Source: Secundilactobacillus mixtipabuli (GTDB taxonomy: Bacteria > Bacillota > Bacilli > Lactobacillales > Lactobacillaceae). Taken from it: a stretch of DNA of 64,000 nucleotides. The notes below the pieces were generated by a model, which was not told the DNA's origin, made no database searches, and worked only from the letters and a program-made list of their open reading frames with translations. How positions within the stretch are numbered: the stretch's first letter is position 1; each line of letters starts with the position of its first letter. This document shows positions 29,780 through 40,629 of the stretch, in pieces. The DNA is taken from assembly GCF_002217925.1 (NCBI RefSeq), contig NZ_BCMF01000006.1:62001-126000 (forward strand). Reading direction: 5' to 3'. Both the position numbers and the translations under genes were made by a program.

Positions 29780-31078
29780 ATGACAAAAAACAAAAAAGTT
29801 GTATTAGCATATTCCGGTGGATTGGATACTTCCGTAGCGATTCCCTGGCTGAAGGATAAGGGTTATGATGTTATTGCCTGCTGCATTAATGTGGGTGAAG
29901 GTAAGGACCTAGATTTTATTAAACAAAAGGCCTTAAACGTTGGGGCTGTGAAAGTGTATGTTATTGATGCACTTGAAGAATTCGCAGAAGATTATGCAAT
30001 GGTCTCACTACAGGGGCATACGTACTATGAAGGCGAATACCCATTGATCTCCGCATTATCACGTCCGCTCATCAGCAAAAAGCTGGTTGAAGTTGCGCAA
30101 GAAGAAAATGCCCAAGCAGTTGCTCATGGCTGTACCGGTAAAGGGAATGACCAAGTTCGGTTTGAAGTTGCCATTCACGCACTGAACCCCGCACTTGAAG
30201 TTTTAAGTCCTGTTCGGGATTGGCACTGGTCCCGTGAAGAAGAAATTGACTATGCTAAAAAGCACAATATTCCAATTCCAATTGACTTAGACTCACCTTA
30301 TTCAATCGATGCCAATATTTGGGGCCGTGCCAACGAGGCCGGCGTGCTGGAAGATCCATGGGTCAGTGCACCTGAAGACGCCTACGCATTGACTAACCCA
30401 ATTGATAAAACACCTGATACACCAACGGATCTTGAGATTACCTTTGTTAAAGGGGTACCAACTAAGTTAAACGGTAAGGCCATGCAGCTAGCTGATTTAA
30501 TTCAAGAATTGAATAAAATTGCCGGTGAACATGGGATTGGCCGGATCGATCATATCGAAAACCGGTTAGTCGGTATTAAGTCCCGTGAAGTCTATGAAGC
30601 TCCAGCTGCAACGGTTTTGATGAAAGCTCACAAACAGTTGGAAGACTTAACTTTTGAACGGGATTTGGCTCACTTCAAGCCAGTTGTTGAAAAACAATTA
30701 AGCGAAATGATTTACAATGCACTGTGGTTCTCACCATTGATGGATGCTTTATTAGCCTTCTTGAAGAAGACGCAAGAAGTCGTTAGCGGCGTCATCAAAG
30801 TCGAACTGTTCAAGGGTAACGTGATTACCTTAGGCCGGAAATCAGACAGTTCACTGTATGACAAGGACCTGGCAACCTATACAGCTGCCGATTCATTCGA
30901 CCAAGAAGCAGCCAAGGGCTTCATCAAGTTATGGGGATTACCAACAACGGTTTACTCACAAGTGAAGATGAAGAACCAGCAATCAGCCTTTGTTAGCGCA
31001 GTGACCCAAAGCACCAAGAGTAAGGTGAAGGTCGCCGTGAAGGCTGAAAAGAAGAACCAGACGGAGGCGACAAAGTAA
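29780..31078 (+). CDS. argG: Argininosuccinate synthase
   Basis: ATP-dependent ligation of citrulline and aspartate to argininosuccinate, the penultimate step of arginine synthesis; 432 residues, a little longer than usual because of a Lys/Glu-rich C-terminal tail. The N-terminal ATP-pyrophosphatase P-loop is [15 protein letters not shown], and [13 protein letters not shown] is standard. ATG 29780 follows GAGAGGG. It is translationally coupled to argH (TAATG overlap). Without carbamoyl-phosphate and ornithine transcarbamylase genes here, the citrulline source is not shown. Confidence 0.97.
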   Translation: MTKNKKVVLAYSGGLDTSVAIPWLKDKGYDVIACCINVGEGKDLDFIKQKALNVGAVKVYVIDALEEFAEDYAMVSLQGHTYYEGEYPLISALSRPLISKKLVEVAQEENAQAVAHGCTGKGNDQVRFEVAIHALNPALEVLSPVRDWHWSREEEIDYAKKHNIPIPIDLDSPYSIDANIWGRANEAGVLEDPWVSAPEDAYALTNPIDKTPDTPTDLEITFVKGVPTKLNGKAMQLADLIQELNKIAGEHGIGRIDHIENRLVGIKSREVYEAPAATVLMKAHKQLEDLTFERDLAHFKPVVEKQLSEMIYNALWFSPLMDALLAFLKKTQEVVSGVIKVELFKGNVITLGRKSDSSLYDKDLATYTAADSFDQEAAKGFIKLWGLPTTVYSQVKMKNQQSAFVSAVTQSTKSKVKVAVKAEKKNQTEATK

Positions 31079-32460
31079 TGGCAACCAAAAAGCTCTGGGG
31101 TGGCCGGTTCCAAGAACAAGCGGCCGCTTGGGTCGATGCTTTTGGGGCTTCCATTTCCTTTGATCAATTAATGGCTGAAGAAGATATTGAGGGTTCTTTA
31201 GCTCACGTCAAAATGTTGCAGAAAACGGGGATTGTCCCATCCAATGACTGTGATCAGATCATTGCCGGACTGGAAGGCATCCAAACGGATCTTGAAGCCG
31301 GTAACCTGACTTTTAACGTTGAAAACGAAGATATTCATATGAATATTGAGAGTATCTTAACGGATCGGATTGGGCCGGTAGCCGGGAAACTGCATACCGC
31401 TAGATCGCGTAACGATCAGGTGGCAACAGATTTCCATCTGTATTTAAAAAAACGCCTACCTAAGGTGATCGATGAAATCACCACGGTTCAAAAAACGTTA
31501 ATCAGTCTGGCAGAAAAGAACGTGGAAACCATTATGCCTGGCTACACCCATTTGCAGCATGCCCAACCGATTTCTTACGGTCACTATTTGATGGCCTATT
31601 ACCAAATGTTTAAACGCGATAAGGAACGGTTCACATTTAACGAACAGCATACGGATATTTCACCGTTGGGGGCTGCTGCTTTAGCCGGGACAACTTTCCC
31701 AATTGATCGGCAAATGACGGCGAAAACGTTGGGGTTCAGTAAAGTGTATGCCAATTCATTAGATGCGGTTTCAGATCGGGATTTTGCGCTGGAATTTCTC
31801 AGCAACAGCTCGATTTTGATGATGCATCTGTCCCGGTTCTGTGAGGAACTGAGTATGTGGGTCAGTCATGAATTCCAGTATTTGGAGTTGTCGGATGCTT
31901 ATACCACGGGGAGTTCCATCATGCCACAGAAGAAAAATCCGGACATGGCGGAACTGATCCGTGGGAAGAGTGGCCGGGTCTATGGCCATTTGATGGGCCT
32001 GTTAGCCACCATGAAGTCACTGCCACTGGCCTACAATAAGGACCTGCAAGAAGACAAAGAAGGTGTTTTTGACACCGTTAAAACGCTATTACCAGCGTTA
32101 CGGGTCTTCAACGGCATGCTCTCTACGGTGACCGTTAAGGCGGATAATATGAAAGCCGCTACGCAAAATGATTTCTCAAACGCCACCGAATTAGCTGACT
32201 ATTTAGCAACTAAGGGTGTGCCATTTAGAGAAGCTCACGGTATTGTGGGAAAGTTAGTTTTGAAGGGCATTCAGACCCATCAGAACTTGCAGGACATGTC
32301 GTTGGCTGATCTTAAAAAGGCATCACCTAAGATCGAAGCAGACGTCTACAATGACTTGAAGTCAGAAGTTGCGGTGGAACGTCGCCATTCTGAAGGCGGT
32401 ACCGGTTTTGATCAGGTCCGAAAGCAAATTGAACAAGCGAAAAAAGAAATGAAGGCATAA
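31078..32460 (+). CDS. argH: Argininosuccinate lyase
   Basis: Splits argininosuccinate to arginine and fumarate; 460 residues of the fumarase/aspartase superfamily. The signature [12 protein letters not shown] and the N-terminal KLWGGRF are present, with [12 protein letters not shown] and [10 protein letters not shown] substrate motifs. The start overlaps the argG stop by one base. Ends in a terminator directly after the stop codon. Confidence 0.97.
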   Translation: MATKKLWGGRFQEQAAAWVDAFGASISFDQLMAEEDIEGSLAHVKMLQKTGIVPSNDCDQIIAGLEGIQTDLEAGNLTFNVENEDIHMNIESILTDRIGPVAGKLHTARSRNDQVATDFHLYLKKRLPKVIDEITTVQKTLISLAEKNVETIMPGYTHLQHAQPISYGHYLMAYYQMFKRDKERFTFNEQHTDISPLGAAALAGTTFPIDRQMTAKTLGFSKVYANSLDAVSDRDFALEFLSNSSILMMHLSRFCEELSMWVSHEFQYLELSDAYTTGSSIMPQKKNPDMAELIRGKSGRVYGHLMGLLATMKSLPLAYNKDLQEDKEGVFDTVKTLLPALRVFNGMLSTVTVKADNMKAATQNDFSNATELADYLATKGVPFREAHGIVGKLVLKGIQTHQNLQDMSLADLKKASPKIEADVYNDLKSEVAVERRHSEGGTGFDQVRKQIEQAKKEMKA

Positions 32461-32492
32461 AAAAATGGCACCCAGATGGATGCCATTTTTTT
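32461..32492. terminator. Terminator after argH, possibly bidirectional
   Basis: AAAAATGGCA pairs with TGCCATTTTT around a CC/GG inner pair, with T-run on the + side and A-run on the - side. It separates argH from the small convergent gene. Confidence 0.9.
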
Positions 32493-32495
32493 ATG

Positions 32496-32666
32496 TTACT
32501 TATGATAGTTGCGATGTTCCTTAATTAAAGCCTTTGCCTTTTTAGAATCATCTTTTTGGTCAGCATGTTTTAAAAACTTATCGCGTTTTTCGTCTTTTAG
32601 ATCCATCTCAGCAAACTTACCAAACATTGCGTCGAGATTATCCTGACGTTTTACTTTTAATCCCAT
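32496..32666 (-). CDS. Small conserved-type basic/acidic protein, 56 aa
   Basis: Short gene of 56 codons. The product starts MGLKVKRQDNLDAMFGKFAE and ends in a highly charged Lys/Asp/Glu helix region, with no cysteine or membrane segment. ATG at 32666 is preceded on the minus strand by AAGGAG at about 11 nt, and it ends 4 bases from the argH terminator. From memory it resembles short SPJ_0845-type proteins of streptococci and lactobacilli (starting MGLK-xRRxDxLDxxFxxFA), but I could not check this. Function unknown. Confidence 0.7.
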   Translation of the reverse strand: MGLKVKRQDNLDAMFGKFAEMDLKDEKRDKFLKHADQKDDSKKAKALIKEHRNYHK

Positions 32667-32974
32667 GATACAGTCAACTCCTTCATTGCGCTTAGTTTAT
32701 CATGGCTTGAGAGGGGAAGCAAGTAAGGTGAAAAAAGGTGGGAGATAGATCGTTTTTCGTCGGTAGAAAACCGATAAAAGGGTAATAATGACAAAATTGC
32801 CAATTAAATTCAAAGAAATCGTTTTCAAATATGAATAATGTATATAATAGTGCATATTACACAAAAATAGCTATTTTAGTGTATAAATCTAACTTTATTT
32901 CAAATTATATTGCATAAAGAATTATTTTGGTGTAGTGTAGTATGTATTCAAATCAAGAGAGGGAGTTACCGCGA
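32667..32974 (+). promoter_or_regulatory. Upstream region of the amino-acid ABC transporter with argGH-like operator words
   Basis: About 300 bases without a gene. It holds AATAATGTATAT (32834-32845), TGCATATTACA (32851-32861), AATAGCT (32866-32872) followed by GTGTATAAAT (32879-32888), and TTGCATAAAG (32910-32919). The first and third words match the argG upstream region, but the distance between their starts is 32 nt here and 22 nt there, a difference of one helical turn. Confidence 0.55.
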
Positions 32975-34453
32975 ATGAAAGTCAAGGGGAGAAACATACT
33001 ACTCACCATCATGACACTGTGTTTGTCATTATTGTTTTTATTTACGATTCAGCCAACTCATCACACTGCGTATGCAGCGGATGATTCACTACAAAAAATT
33101 AAGGATCGGGGCACCATTATCATGGCAACCTCGCCAGATTACCCGCCTTATGAATTCCAGGTCAGCAAAAACGGGAAATCCAGAATTGTTGGTATGGATG
33201 TCGACATTATGAAGCAGGTTGCTAAGGATCTGGGCGTTAAGCTAGAAATCAAGTCCATGTCATACGATTCCGTTTTGGTCGCCGTTGAAACGGGTAAAGC
33301 CGACGTGGCCATGAGTGGGATCAACCCAACTGCTAAACGGCGTCAAAGTGTTGATTTCTCGGAAATCTACTACAATGGTGGTCAAAGTTTCCTGATCAAT
33401 AAGACTGATATAGGCAAGTATAAAAATAAAGCGGCATTAGCGCATAAGAAGATCGGTGCCCAGACTGGGACGTTGCAATACAATCTAGCTAAATCCAAGA
33501 TTCCTGGTGCAACGGTTAAGGGAATGGATAAGAACACCGACCTGGTCTTGGCATTAAAGACCCACAAGATCGATGCGCTGGGTATTGAAACACCTTCAGC
33601 CGAAGCCTACGTTAAGAACGACCATGATTTGGCAATGATCAAATCTGGTTATAAGCTGAACAAGAACGAAACCGGTTCTGCAATGGCCTTTAGAAAAGGT
33701 TCCGGTACTTTAGCTGCAGCCGTTAACAAGAGTATTGATAAGATCAAGGCCAAACATTTGACCACTCAGTACTTAGCGGATGCAGGTAAATATATGAAAG
33801 TTAACACCAATAACACGTCAATGATTCACTACTGGAATTATTTCGCTAAAGGGATTGAATACACGTTACTGATTTCAGCGATTTCCGTTATTTTTGGGGT
33901 TTTGCTGGGAACAATCTTAGCCTTAATGCGGTTTAGCAAGAGCAAGCTGCTTAAAGCCATTTCAGTGGCGTATGTTGAATTCGTTCGTGGGACACCATTG
34001 ATGGTTCAAGTGATGTTCGTTTACTTCGGTGTTGGAATCATTGTTAACTTGCCAGCATTATTATCAGGTATCATTGCCGTTTCGTTGAACAGTGGTGCTT
34101 ACGTTGAGGAAATTATCCGTGGTGGGATCAACTCGGTTGATAAGGGCCAAACTGAAGCCTCTGCCAGCCTTGGGTTAGCTAAGAGCGACACCATGCGTTT
34201 CGTTGTCTTACCTCAAGCATTGAAGAATATTTGGCCAGCGCTGGGTAATGAATTTGTTTCACTGGTTAAGGAAAGTTCAATCGTTTCCATCATCGGTGTG
34301 ACTGATTTGATCTACCAGTTAAATATTGTGCGTGCCGATACGTATCGTGGGGTTATGCCCGTGTTCATCGCAATGTGCATTTACTTCGTGATGACGTTTA
34401 TTTTAACGAGAGTTCTAAACTACTTTGAGGGGAGAATGAAACATGCAAGATAA
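32975..34453 (+). CDS. Amino-acid ABC transporter, fused substrate-binding and permease protein
   Basis: A fusion of 492 residues: an N-terminal signal sequence (hydrophobic stretch, then AYAAD), a periplasmic-type binding domain of the polar amino-acid family (about 35-270: [46 protein letters not shown]) and a C-terminal His/Glu/Gln/Arg-type permease (about 285-490, [11 protein letters not shown] and the EAA-loop [24 protein letters not shown]). ATG 32975 is 9 nt after GGGAG (32961-32965), so the upstream ATG at 32942 is not used. Its operator-like region shared with argGH suggests arginine or a related amino acid as substrate; glutamine-type transporters look alike, so this is inference. 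Confidence 0.88.
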   Translation: MKVKGRNILLTIMTLCLSLLFLFTIQPTHHTAYAADDSLQKIKDRGTIIMATSPDYPPYEFQVSKNGKSRIVGMDVDIMKQVAKDLGVKLEIKSMSYDSVLVAVETGKADVAMSGINPTAKRRQSVDFSEIYYNGGQSFLINKTDIGKYKNKAALAHKKIGAQTGTLQYNLAKSKIPGATVKGMDKNTDLVLALKTHKIDALGIETPSAEAYVKNDHDLAMIKSGYKLNKNETGSAMAFRKGSGTLAAAVNKSIDKIKAKHLTTQYLADAGKYMKVNTNNTSMIHYWNYFAKGIEYTLLISAISVIFGVLLGTILALMRFSKSKLLKAISVAYVEFVRGTPLMVQVMFVYFGVGIIVNLPALLSGIIAVSLNSGAYVEEIIRGGINSVDKGQTEASASLGLAKSDTMRFVVLPQALKNIWPALGNEFVSLVKESSIVSIIGVTDLIYQLNIVRADTYRGVMPVFIAMCIYFVMTFILTRVLNYFEGRMKHAR

Positions 34454-35189
34454 ACCATTGGTTGAAGTCAAAAAGCTTCAAAAAAACTATGGCGATACCC
34501 AAGTCCTAAAAGAAATCGATGGGACGGTTATGCCTGGTCAAGTGATTTGCGTGATTGGCCCTTCAGGTTCTGGTAAAAGTACTTTTCTACGTTGCTTGAA
34601 CATGTTGGAAAAGCCAACTGCCGGTCAGGTCTTATTTGAAGGAAAAGATACGTCAAAGTTTTCTGACGAGGAATTGACCGTTTTACGTGAACGAATGGGA
34701 ATGGTTTTCCAAAGCTTCAACTTATTCCCTAATTTAACGGTGCTGGATAATTTGAAATTAGCACCGATCCGGGTTAAAAAGATGTCTGATAAGGATGCTG
34801 AAGAAGAAGCCAGGAGCTTACTGAAACGGGTTGGCCTTGAAGAAAAGGCTAACGTTTATCCAAGCAGTCTGTCAGGTGGTCAAGCACAACGGGTGGCTAT
34901 CGCGAGAGCCTTAGCCATGGATCCGGAGATGCTGCTGTTTGACGAACCAACCAGTGCGTTGGACCCTGAAATGGTTGGTGAAGTTCTGGCAGTTATGAAA
35001 GAATTAGCCGAAGATGGCATGACCATGGTGGTGGTTACCCACGAAATGGGCTTTGCCCGTGAAGTGGCCAACGAGGTTTGGTTTATGGCTGATGGGTATA
35101 TTCTGGAAAAGAACGAACCCAATGAGCTGTTTAATCATCCGCAAAATCCACGTGCACAAGACTTTATCAGTAAGATTATTGGTAATTAA
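34443..35189 (+). CDS. Amino-acid ABC transporter, ATP-binding protein
   Basis: Cytosolic ATPase (248 aa) of the polar amino-acid ABC family (GlnQ/ArtP-like). Walker A is GPSGSGKST, the signature is [15 protein letters not shown] and Walker B is [13 protein letters not shown], followed by the switch His in [13 protein letters not shown]. It overlaps the end of the fused binding-protein/permease gene by 11 nt, so the two form one complete importer. Ends in a terminator. Confidence 0.93.
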   Translation: MQDKPLVEVKKLQKNYGDTQVLKEIDGTVMPGQVICVIGPSGSGKSTFLRCLNMLEKPTAGQVLFEGKDTSKFSDEELTVLRERMGMVFQSFNLFPNLTVLDNLKLAPIRVKKMSDKDAEEEARSLLKRVGLEEKANVYPSSLSGGQAQRVAIARALAMDPEMLLFDEPTSALDPEMVGEVLAVMKELAEDGMTMVVVTHEMGFAREVANEVWFMADGYILEKNEPNELFNHPQNPRAQDFISKIIGN

Positions 35190-35197
35190 TCTCATCT

Positions 35198-35247
35198 AAA
35201 AATAAGCATCCTGATTTGATTCTTAAATTAGGATGCTTATTTTTTTA
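35198..35247 (+). terminator. Terminator after the amino-acid transporter
   Basis: AAAATAAGCATCCT pairs with AGGATGCTTATTTT, with an inner ATTT/AAAT, followed by a T-run. Confidence 0.93.
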
Positions 35248-35286
35248 ATCGTATTCTGATTGCAATGGTCAACATAGGCACTCAGC

Positions 35287-35316
35287 TTGCCCCAAACACG
35301 TATTCGGCGTTATAAT
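35287..35316 (+). promoter_or_regulatory. Probable uvrC promoter
   Basis: TTGCCC (35287-35292), 18-nt spacer, TATAAT (35311-35316). No LexA-type box is visible within the stretch. Confidence 0.65.
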
Positions 35317-35387
35317 GAAACGTCGAAACTGGGGAAGTACGAGATAATACCAACCCCCGGAAAAAGAAACGGAAGGAGGTCGTCTAT

Positions 35388-37178
35388 TTGGCCACCGAAT
35401 ATTTAGAACATAAATTAGCCCTTTTACCCGATATGCCTGGTATCTATATGATGAAAAATATTAATGGGCATATTATATATGTAGGAAAAGCGAAAAACTT
35501 GAAGAACCGGGTGCGGTCTTATTTCAAGAGCAGCCATGAAGGAAAAACCGCACGATTAGTCTCTGAGATTGCTGATTTTGAAACCATTGTGACCTCAACA
35601 GATAAAGAGGCTTTTTTACTTGAAATTACAATGATTCAAAAGCATCAGCCACACTATAATATTAAGTTAAAGCAGGGGACGGGGTACCCCTACATTAAAA
35701 TCACCAATGAGCGTGATCCTACGATGTTGATTGTTAGTTCTATCCGCAAAGATGGGGCCTATTATTTTGGCCCGTATCCTAATGTCTATGCGGCTGAAGA
35801 AACGCTGCATTTTCTGCAAAAAGTGTATCCGTTACGTCGCTGCAATGGGTACCAAAACCGACCTTGCCTGTATTACCACATGGGGCAATGCCTGGGCGCC
35901 TGCTTTAAAGAGGTCCCCAAGGAACAATACGACAAACAAATTGAACGGATTAAGTCATTCTTAAATGGTAATGTGGCTTCCGTCAAACGTCATTTAAATG
36001 CTCAGATGAAAAAGGCATCGGATCAGTTGGAATTTGAACGGGCTGCTGATATTCGTGATCAAATGCACTACATTGAAGTCACCGTTGAAAAACAGAAGAT
36101 TATTTCCAATGACCAGACGCCTCGCGATATCTTTAATTTTTACCTGGACAAAGGCTGGCTATCCGTTCAGGTCTTCTTCATTCGCCAAGCGCGGCTGATT
36201 AAACGGGAAAAGCGGCTTTTTCCAATTGTGAATGATGAGATTGAAGAAATGACCAGTTTCATCATCCAGTTTTACCACCGGAAGAACAGTATTTTCCCGA
36301 AAGAGATTTTAGTGCCAAGCAGCTTGCCTAAGGATATTTTGGATGAAATGCTGCCAATGCCTGCACGAACGCCGCAGCGGGGGGAAAAACGAGCGTTACT
36401 AGAGATGGCCGGTAAAAACGCCCGCTTAGTTTTGGAAGAAAAGTTTCGTTTACTTGAGCTGGATGAACAAAAGACGGTTGGTGCAATGAAGGAAATCACG
36501 GATGCTTTGGGAATTGCGCCAGGGCATAAGATTGAAGCTTTTGACCATTCTCACATTCAAGGAGCAGATTTGGTGTCAGCAATGGTGGTCTTTGTGGATG
36601 GTCAGCCCAATAAGAGTCTGTACCGAAAGTATAAGCTCAGAACGGTGGATCACGCCGATGAGGCTGCCAGCACGCGAGAGGTCATTCGGAGGCGGTACAC
36701 AAGATTGCTGAAGGAGCATGAGGCGATGCCAGATTTAATTCTGATGGATGGTGGCACGATTCAGCTAGAAGCTGCTAAGGACGTGCTGGAGAATGAATTG
36801 GGCTTAAACGTACCGGTAGCGGCAATGGTTAAAAACGACAAGCATAAAACGGCCGATTTACTATCAGAAGTCAACGATACGCCGCTGCACCTGGATCCCA
36901 AATCACAGGGCTTTTACTTATTGCAGCGAATTCAAGATGAAGTTCACCGTTTTGCCATTACCTTTCACCGTAAAGTGCATGCCAAAAATTCACTTAGCTC
37001 TAGGCTGGACGATATTAACGGTGTTGGGCCAAAGACCAGGAATAAACTGCTGCGGAAGTACGGCTCGATGAAAAAAATTGCCGCTGCGACGCCGGAAGAA
37101 CTGCATGAACTTGGCATTTCTAAGCCAGTTGCTGATACGATTCACCTAACTTTAGCGAAAATGCCGGAGACTAGTTAA
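35388..37178 (+). CDS. uvrC: Excinuclease ABC subunit C
   Basis: Endonuclease of nucleotide excision repair (596 aa) that makes both incisions around a UvrB-bound lesion. The N-terminal GIY-YIG domain is GIYMMKNINGHIIYVGKAKNLKNR (split motifs GIY and YVG), followed by a UVR motif (KKASDQLEFERAADIRDQ), the RNase H-like domain, and C-terminal HhH motifs (DDINGVGPKTRNKLLRKYG). TTG 35388 follows AAGGAGGT. It stands as a single gene. Confidence 0.97.
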   Translation: MATEYLEHKLALLPDMPGIYMMKNINGHIIYVGKAKNLKNRVRSYFKSSHEGKTARLVSEIADFETIVTSTDKEAFLLEITMIQKHQPHYNIKLKQGTGYPYIKITNERDPTMLIVSSIRKDGAYYFGPYPNVYAAEETLHFLQKVYPLRRCNGYQNRPCLYYHMGQCLGACFKEVPKEQYDKQIERIKSFLNGNVASVKRHLNAQMKKASDQLEFERAADIRDQMHYIEVTVEKQKIISNDQTPRDIFNFYLDKGWLSVQVFFIRQARLIKREKRLFPIVNDEIEEMTSFIIQFYHRKNSIFPKEILVPSSLPKDILDEMLPMPARTPQRGEKRALLEMAGKNARLVLEEKFRLLELDEQKTVGAMKEITDALGIAPGHKIEAFDHSHIQGADLVSAMVVFVDGQPNKSLYRKYKLRTVDHADEAASTREVIRRRYTRLLKEHEAMPDLILMDGGTIQLEAAKDVLENELGLNVPVAAMVKNDKHKTADLLSEVNDTPLHLDPKSQGFYLLQRIQDEVHRFAITFHRKVHAKNSLSSRLDDINGVGPKTRNKLLRKYGSMKKIAAATPEELHELGISKPVADTIHLTLAKMPETS

Positions 37179-37283
37179 GCGTAAGTTTAAAAAAGTTTCA
37201 ATAAACGGTGGTAATTTGTTAATATTCATTAGATAATAGCAAGGTTAGGAAAGTCCGAATGAAAAGAATAATGGAGAAATGCT

Positions 37284-38588
37284 ATGTTTGTAGATCACGT
37301 AACAATAAATGTTAAGGCCGGAAATGGTGGCAATGGAATGGTTGCGTTCCGGCGAGAAAAGTATGAACCCAACGGCGGACCAGCCGGCGGCGATGGTGGC
37401 CGCGGCGGTAGCGTTGTGTTCAAGGTCAATACGGGACTGCGGACGCTGATGGATTTCCGGTATAACCAGAAATTCAAAGGTGATCATGGTCAAAATGGTG
37501 GTATTAAAGGCATGACCGGCCGCGGTGCAGAAGATCGTGTGATTCTAGTTCCTCAAGGGACCACGTTAATCGACGATGATACGAACCAGGTGATTGCCGA
37601 CTTAGTTGAGCCGGATGATCAAGTTGTTGTGGCTCACGGTGGCCGCGGTGGCCGTGGCAACGTTCACTTCGCTACACCAAGGAATCCAGCCCCTGAATTA
37701 GCTGAAAATGGGGCACCAGGAGAAGAACGACGGGTTCGTTTGGAACTGAAGCTGTTAGCTGACGTTGGGTTAATTGGTTTTCCTTCCGTTGGGAAATCAA
37801 CCTTATTGGCAGCTATTACCAGCGCGACACCTAAGATTGCTGAGTATCACTTTACGACGATTACACCCAATTTAGGGATGGTCAAGTTGAGTGATGGCCG
37901 TGATTTTGCGGTGGCTGATTTACCCGGTTTAATTGAGGGTGCAGCCAGTGGCGTTGGCCTGGGACTTGAATTCTTAAAGCATATTGAGCGAACACGGGTC
38001 CTACTACATCTTGTTGATGTCAGCGGCTTTGAAGATCGCGATCCGTACGATGATTTTCTGAAAATTAATGCTGAATTAAAGAAATATGATCCTGACTTGC
38101 TTAAACGACCACAAATCGTCGTGGCAAGTAAGATGGATTTGCCTGACTCAGCTGAAAATTTAGCCACTCTGAAAGAAAAGCTTGTGCATGATACAACGCT
38201 GGCCACGCCGCCAGTTGTGATGTCGATTTCCAGCGTGACTCATGAAGGCTTGACACCGCTGATTCAAAAGACGGTTGAGATTCTTGATCAGACGCCAGCC
38301 TTCCCAGTGAAGGGTGTGGATGATCTGGAAAGAATGCTGACCACTGACGATCAGTCTGCTGAATCTGACGATTTCCAAATCACACGTGATGAAGCAGGAA
38401 CTTGGGTCCTTACCGGTGCTAAGTTAGAGCGTCTATTCCAGATGACTAATATGGATCATGAAGAAAGTACGTTGCGTTTTGCACGGCAATTACGAGGTAT
38501 GGGCGTCGATGAAGCCTTACGAGAAAAGGGTGCCCGTAACGGCGATCTCGTTCAAATCGATGACTTTACCTTTGAATTCGTGGAATAA
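37284..38588 (+). CDS. obg: GTPase ObgE/CgtA
   Basis: Essential GTPase (434 aa) of 50S assembly and stress signalling. The glycine-rich Obg domain occupies about 1-158 ([20 protein letters not shown]), then the G domain with [27 protein letters not shown] and ASKMD, and an OCT domain at the C-terminus. ATG 37284 is about 9 nt after AATGGAGA. It has no signs of being in an operon with uvrC, and is close upstream of oatA (42 nt). Confidence 0.96.
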   Translation: MFVDHVTINVKAGNGGNGMVAFRREKYEPNGGPAGGDGGRGGSVVFKVNTGLRTLMDFRYNQKFKGDHGQNGGIKGMTGRGAEDRVILVPQGTTLIDDDTNQVIADLVEPDDQVVVAHGGRGGRGNVHFATPRNPAPELAENGAPGEERRVRLELKLLADVGLIGFPSVGKSTLLAAITSATPKIAEYHFTTITPNLGMVKLSDGRDFAVADLPGLIEGAASGVGLGLEFLKHIERTRVLLHLVDVSGFEDRDPYDDFLKINAELKKYDPDLLKRPQIVVASKMDLPDSAENLATLKEKLVHDTTLATPPVVMSISSVTHEGLTPLIQKTVEILDQTPAFPVKGVDDLERMLTTDDQSAESDDFQITRDEAGTWVLTGAKLERLFQMTNMDHEESTLRFARQLRGMGVDEALREKGARNGDLVQIDDFTFEFVE

Positions 38589-38629
38589 GATTTTGAGTTA
38601 AATTTAAGAGATGAAACGAGGGAGAATCG

Positions 38630-40567
38630 ATGCAACACGCAGGGAGTAAACGGCTTAAACATAGTCGTTATATTTCTGGGTTCGATGGAATCCGGACTAT
38701 TGCGGTGATTGGTGTTATTGTCTATCACTTGTTGCCTTATAGCTTGCAGGGGGGCTATTTGGGTGTTCCAATATTTTTTGTGGTTTCAGGTTATTTGATT
38801 ACCGATCTACTGTTACAAGAATATGAACAAAATGGCCGAATTGACATTCTCAGTTTTTATTATCGGCGGATGAAACGGCTTTATCCCGCATTAGTGACGA
38901 TGGTACTGACGACGGCAGCGTATATCACGCTGTTTCAGCGTTCGTTGTTTGTGAGCTTAAAAGCGATTATCGGGACTAATTTACTTTATGTGTATAATTG
39001 GTGGGAAATCGGTCATGGTCAGTCGTATTTTGACCGATTTAACGGAGAGTCACCGTTTACACACTTATGGTCATTATCAATTGAAGGTCAATTTTACCTA
39101 TTTTGGCCAGTCATTTTGGTGTTGTTTCTGTTTATTTTCAGAGAGCGGAAGTCTATTTTCTATCTGATTTCAGGGCTAGCAGTTGCGTCCGCAATTTGGA
39201 TGGGCTACCTCTATACGGGGACTAAAATGACCAACCGGGTCTATTACGGAACGGATACCCGAATGTTTGCAATCCTTTTGGGGGTTGCATTAGCGTTTGT
39301 TTGGCCGGCAACTAAGCTGAAAAGTGAATTGAATCGGCAGGCTAAGTGGCTTTTAAATGGCGCTGGTATCGTGAGTCTGCTGCTGTTAATCAGCATGTTC
39401 TTCACGATGTCCGGTCAGTCAACGTTCACCTATCGTGGTGGGATGTTCTTTTTCACGCTGCTATCAGCCATTTTGGTTGCAACGGTTGCTCACCCAGCAG
39501 GATTTATGGATCGCTTATTTACTAATCCAGTTTTCGACTGGGTAGGTGCCCGGAGCTATGGCATTTATTTGTATCAGTTTCCGGTCATGATTTTCTATGA
39601 AGCGAAAGTGACTAATATTGCTGCGCACCCGGTATTTAATGCGCTGATGGAAACCTTTTTGATCTTAGTCGTCAGTGATTTATCCTACCGTTATTTGGAG
39701 CGTCCATTACGGCATTACGATTACAGTCAATTACCGACAGCAATCAAACGATTTTTCCAGAATCCCAAAAAGTTTGGCTGGGCCCGCTACGCCGTAATTC
39801 CAGCTGTTCTAGTCACCGGCGTTGCCCTCTTTGGTGCTGCTACCAGTCCGACTCATTCGGAGGCAAATGATTCAGCACTTCAAACTAATATTAAGCACAA
39901 CCAAAAGCAAGCTGCTTCTTCTAACAAGGCGGCCTTAAAAAAGCAGCGGGAAGCTGCTAAAAAAGCGGCAGCTGAAAAGAAACGGGAAGAAGCTTGGAAG
40001 AAAGTTAAGTTGTCAGCCCATCAAGAGGAACTGGTTAAGACATACGGTTTAACTAAGCGTCAATATGTTCAAGCCAAGGACCTTTCAGTTACAGCAATCG
40101 GCGACTCAGTTATGGTGGATGTTTCCAGGGACATTCGTCAGGTCATTCCTAACACCTATGTTTCAGCTGGTGTGGGTCGTCAAATTTGGCAGGCACCTAA
40201 AGAGATTGAATCACTTAAATCACAAGGTGCACTGGCGAACACTGTGGTGATCAATTTAGGAACCAATAGTCCAATGACGGATGATCAAATTGACCGTGTG
40301 ATCCATATGATTGGGCCCAAACGCCAAATTTACTGGGTCAATACACACGTACCAACGCGTAACTGGGAAACTTCTGTTAATAAAACCATTGCTAAAGCTG
40401 CTCAGCGTTATCCAAACGTGAAGGTCGTGGATTGGCATGGGTTAAGTAAAGATCAAAAGAGCTGGTTCTACGGGGATAATGTGCACCCAAATCCGACTGG
40501 AAACCGCAACTTTACTCGTTTATTGGTTCAACGCCTAACTGAACCAGACTCATCTTCAGCAAAATAA
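38630..40567 (+). CDS. oatA: Acyltransferase, OatA-type peptidoglycan O-acetyltransferase
   Basis: Membrane protein of 645 residues: an acyltransferase-3 domain with about ten membrane helices (FDGIRTIAVIGVIVYHL at the N-terminus) and an extracellular SGNH hydrolase-like domain. The SGNH site shows GDSVM (catalytic Ser about 493) and DNVHPNPTGN at the end, holding Asp/His. A Lys/Ala-rich coil links the two. This is the layout of OatA, which O-acetylates muramic acid and gives lysozyme resistance; lactobacilli also have OatB-type paralogues acting on GlcNAc, so the residue acetylated is not certain. ATG 38630 follows GAGGGAG. Confidence 0.85.
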   Translation: MQHAGSKRLKHSRYISGFDGIRTIAVIGVIVYHLLPYSLQGGYLGVPIFFVVSGYLITDLLLQEYEQNGRIDILSFYYRRMKRLYPALVTMVLTTAAYITLFQRSLFVSLKAIIGTNLLYVYNWWEIGHGQSYFDRFNGESPFTHLWSLSIEGQFYLFWPVILVLFLFIFRERKSIFYLISGLAVASAIWMGYLYTGTKMTNRVYYGTDTRMFAILLGVALAFVWPATKLKSELNRQAKWLLNGAGIVSLLLLISMFFTMSGQSTFTYRGGMFFFTLLSAILVATVAHPAGFMDRLFTNPVFDWVGARSYGIYLYQFPVMIFYEAKVTNIAAHPVFNALMETFLILVVSDLSYRYLERPLRHYDYSQLPTAIKRFFQNPKKFGWARYAVIPAVLVTGVALFGAATSPTHSEANDSALQTNIKHNQKQAASSNKAALKKQREAAKKAAAEKKREEAWKKVKLSAHQEELVKTYGLTKRQYVQAKDLSVTAIGDSVMVDVSRDIRQVIPNTYVSAGVGRQIWQAPKEIESLKSQGALANTVVINLGTNSPMTDDQIDRVIHMIGPKRQIYWVNTHVPTRNWETSVNKTIAKAAQRYPNVKVVDWHGLSKDQKSWFYGDNVHPNPTGNRNFTRLLVQRLTEPDSSSAK

Positions 40568-40568
40568 A

Positions 40569-40612
40569 AAAACACCGTATGCGGACGTTTGACGTCAAGC
40601 ATACGGTGTTTT
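40569..40612. terminator. Bidirectional terminator between oatA and the lipoprotein gene
   Basis: AAAACACCGTATGC pairs with GCATACGGTGTTTT, with a 16-nt loop that can itself pair (GACG/CGTC). It lies between two convergent genes. Confidence 0.93.
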
Positions 40613-40629
40613 AATTGTTCAGCCAGTCC

